Assembly: GCA_029058455.1 (NCBI GenBank) | Contig: JAIDXU010000092.1 | Span: 1-7,739 of the forward strand | Length of the DNA: 7,739 bases | Source of the DNA: Paramuribaculum sp. | Lineage (GTDB): Bacteria > Bacteroidota > Bacteroidia > Bacteroidales > Muribaculaceae | Direction of reading: 5' to 3' | Shown: positions 5,979-7,739 of the stretch, one piece after another | Position numbering within the stretch: the first letter of the stretch is position 1 | How the letters are laid out: each line of letters opens with the position of its first letter | The notes under the pieces: generated by a model | The model's input: the letters and a program-made list of their open reading frames with translations, nothing else | The model's database searches: none | Told to the model about the DNA's origin: nothing | Made by a program: the position numbers and the translations under genes

Positions 5979-7712
5979 TTACCTTTTCTTCGGATAGATG
6001 TGAAAGCGGTAGCTGAATTTGGCCATAACATAGGAGGGGAGCGCGTTATACCAGTTCTCGTAAAAGCCCTGCGAGGTGATGTGTCGCGAGATGTTCTTAA
6101 CCGACCCGAGAATGTCGAAGCCTTCTACGGTGAGGGTGAAGCGATTGTCAAACGATCTGCTCAATTGTGCGCTCCACACATATTCGGTGGTGTTCATCTC
6201 GGCGGCGTTATAGCCGGTGCGGGTGCGCAACTGAAATGAGGTGTCAAATTTCAGTTTCCACGGGAGGAGTTTGTTTAATGTCAGGTTGACTCCGTAATTT
6301 AAATCCCATGCCGAGGTGGTTGAGAAATTGGCTCGGTCGGAGTATTGTTTCATCCAGCGGGGATTGAATGACAGTTTCAACGTGTTTTCACCGAGAAATT
6401 GGTAACTTCCCGTAATATTACCTCCGATATTCCAGTTATGAACCAGCGATGAGGTCGGCACATCGGTTTCAGATATGTAGTCTACCGAATGATTATATCC
6501 GGGATTGACTGAGGCCTGGATTCCGAATTTTTGATTCCATTCCTTGCCGGCAGATAGATACATTGACGCGTTCCAGTTGCCGTCTATGTTCATGGGGCGT
6601 GAGACTGTTACGCCGGTTTCGCGGTTATAGAATTGCGCATAACCTATCTGGCTACGTCGGATACTGGAATATGCTGACGCGTTAAAGTGGAATTGGGATG
6701 AGGTGCGCAGAGAGTATGATAAGTTGAAGTTATGTATGTGGCTGTCGCGGAGATCGGGATTGCCTTCGCGTATGTAGAGAGGATTCTCGTTATTGACCGT
6801 GTTGATCATGTTGAGAAGGTCGGGAAGGTAGATGCTCATGGAGTAGGATAGCTGGAGCGAATAGTCGCGCTTGAATTTCCTTGAGCCGGTATCAGGATCG
6901 GTATCTATAACCGATTCGCTGAAGCTGATATTCAGCTGGGGATTCCAGCAGTGGCGCGTGCGGTGGGGATATTCGTCGAGCAACCCGGGCTTTATATATT
7001 TTATTTTTTCCGATTTGATTTGGTCGCGGATAGTGGGTGTGACATAGAACTTCTGCTTTTCATCTTTCCAGAATATGCCATATATGGCCATGAAGCCGGG
7101 ATTGAAGATGTCGGTTGTGGTTTCGGTGTTAAGTGAGTTCTGACGGTCGAGGGCAACGTTGAGCTCGCTTTGAGCCGAGGGCGCGAGTCCAAGCGCAACA
7201 TCCGCGTCAGCTCCCCAGTCGGGCAGTCGGTCGAGACGATAGCGCATGTTGTCGGCTGATGAATATTCGTGCCTATAGTCGAACAGAGGAATGAATTGCC
7301 AGTGAACGAACTTGCTTTCCGATCCGAGCCAAAGGTTATAATCGGCGTGAAATGTAGTTGCATAATGGTTGGAGTTGGATGGAGAATAGATCCTTTGCGC
7401 CTGATTGTCGGCTGAGTTTTCAGGATTCTGATAGGTGAGCCGGTAGATTTCATGATTTTTGGCTTTGTTGAAGTCATAAAGTTCCGATCCGCTGAAATTA
7501 AAGCGTCGGTAGCGCCATGTCCATCCGAGACTTACTTTCTGCATATCGCTTTTTGAGAGTGTCTGCCTCTCGGTGCGGAGCAGGGTAATCTCTTCAAGTC
7601 TTTTCGATCCGGCGGGCGAGAAAAGTTTGTCGAGCGATTCGAGGCGGTAGCTCTCCTCGGGATTGGCGGTAAATGTGGCCGAGCGTGAGGCTCCGTCGCT
7701 GCGGGTGTGCAT
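5979..7712 (-). CDS. TonB-receptor-type outer-membrane beta-barrel protein, N-terminally truncated
   Basis: The 577 residues read as the C-terminal barrel of an outer-membrane protein of the OMP_b-brl_3 / TonB-dependent receptor group. Features are alternating aromatic strands throughout, the characteristic NPLYIREGNPDLRDSHIHNF block (about 310-330), and a terminal strand PSYVMAKFSYRFHIYPKKR. Full-length relatives are usually about 750-950 residues, with a signal peptide, a carboxypeptidase-regulatory-like domain and a plug. None of these is present. The ATG at 7712 is preceded five codons earlier by an in-frame TAA (about 7730-7728), so the reading frame cannot simply be extended. The -1/+1 alternative frame stays open to the window edge but covers only about 30 bases. 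The gene is therefore a frameshifted or decayed receptor, or the region has a sequencing error. As it stands, the product would not be exported. Substrate unknown. Confidence 0.8.
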   Translation of the reverse strand: MHTRSDGASRSATFTANPEESYRLESLDKLFSPAGSKRLEEITLLRTERQTLSKSDMQKVSLGWTWRYRRFNFSGSELYDFNKAKNHEIYRLTYQNPENSADNQAQRIYSPSNSNHYATTFHADYNLWLGSESKFVHWQFIPLFDYRHEYSSADNMRYRLDRLPDWGADADVALGLAPSAQSELNVALDRQNSLNTETTTDIFNPGFMAIYGIFWKDEKQKFYVTPTIRDQIKSEKIKYIKPGLLDEYPHRTRHCWNPQLNISFSESVIDTDPDTGSRKFKRDYSLQLSYSMSIYLPDLLNMINTVNNENPLYIREGNPDLRDSHIHNFNLSYSLRTSSQFHFNASAYSSIRRSQIGYAQFYNRETGVTVSRPMNIDGNWNASMYLSAGKEWNQKFGIQASVNPGYNHSVDYISETDVPTSSLVHNWNIGGNITGSYQFLGENTLKLSFNPRWMKQYSDRANFSTTSAWDLNYGVNLTLNKLLPWKLKFDTSFQLRTRTGYNAAEMNTTEYVWSAQLSRSFDNRFTLTVEGFDILGSVKNISRHITSQGFYENWYNALPSYVMAKFSYRFHIYPKKR

Positions 7713-7739
7713 CCCAATGCTGTTTACTTAAGCCATCAA

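Noticed and set aside
5838..6239. Plus-strand open frame of 133 codons across the repeat and barrel end
   Set aside because: Most of it is antisense to the barrel gene and the rest lies in the inverted-repeat element. The translation shows no domain or conserved pattern.

Overview
The window looks like a Bacteroidota chromosome, most likely a gut Bacteroidales (Muribaculaceae or Prevotellaceae would fit). Evidence for this is the TonB-receptor-type barrel, the near absence of Shine-Dalgarno sequences before starts, and the cluster content; a family-level assignment is a guess. Every supported gene lies on the minus strand, so transcription runs from high to low coordinates.

Layout in transcription order: (1) 7712-5979, the C-terminal barrel part of an outer-membrane TonB-receptor-like protein, with no plug or signal peptide and an in-frame stop just upstream, so truncated or frameshifted. 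(2) 5964-5829, a non-coding nested inverted-repeat element of about 136 bp. (3) 5732-1275, a compact five-gene run: pdxA, a sugar-phosphate-type nucleotidyltransferase, an ATP-grasp protein, a CDP-alcohol phosphatidyltransferase and a HAD-family hydrolase, the last two overlapping by 14 bp. (4) 1274-1026, an AT-rich spacer with two short palindromes. (5) 1025 to beyond position 1, myo-inositol-1-phosphate synthase, cut by the window edge.

Taken together, genes 5732-1 look like an inositol-lipid locus. Inositol-phosphate synthase supplies inositol-1-phosphate from glucose-6-phosphate. The nucleotidyltransferase could activate it as CDP-inositol. The membrane CDP-alcohol transferase would then place phosphoinositol on a lipid (diacylglycerol or dihydroceramide), and the HAD enzyme would remove a phosphate somewhere in the route. 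This differs from the characterised Bacteroides thetaiotaomicron route, which goes through a phosphatidylinositol-phosphate intermediate. It resembles the second, uncharacterised route proposed for Prevotella (Heaver et al. 2022, from memory). The least explained member is the ATP-grasp protein, whose metal-binding region resembles eukaryotic inositol-phosphate 5/6-kinases (ITPK). The linked pdxA could serve cofactor supply for PLP-dependent serine palmitoyltransferase in sphingolipid synthesis, which is speculation.

The only clearly structured non-coding sequence is the element at 5829-5964, whose two inner hairpins show pairing-preserving base changes.
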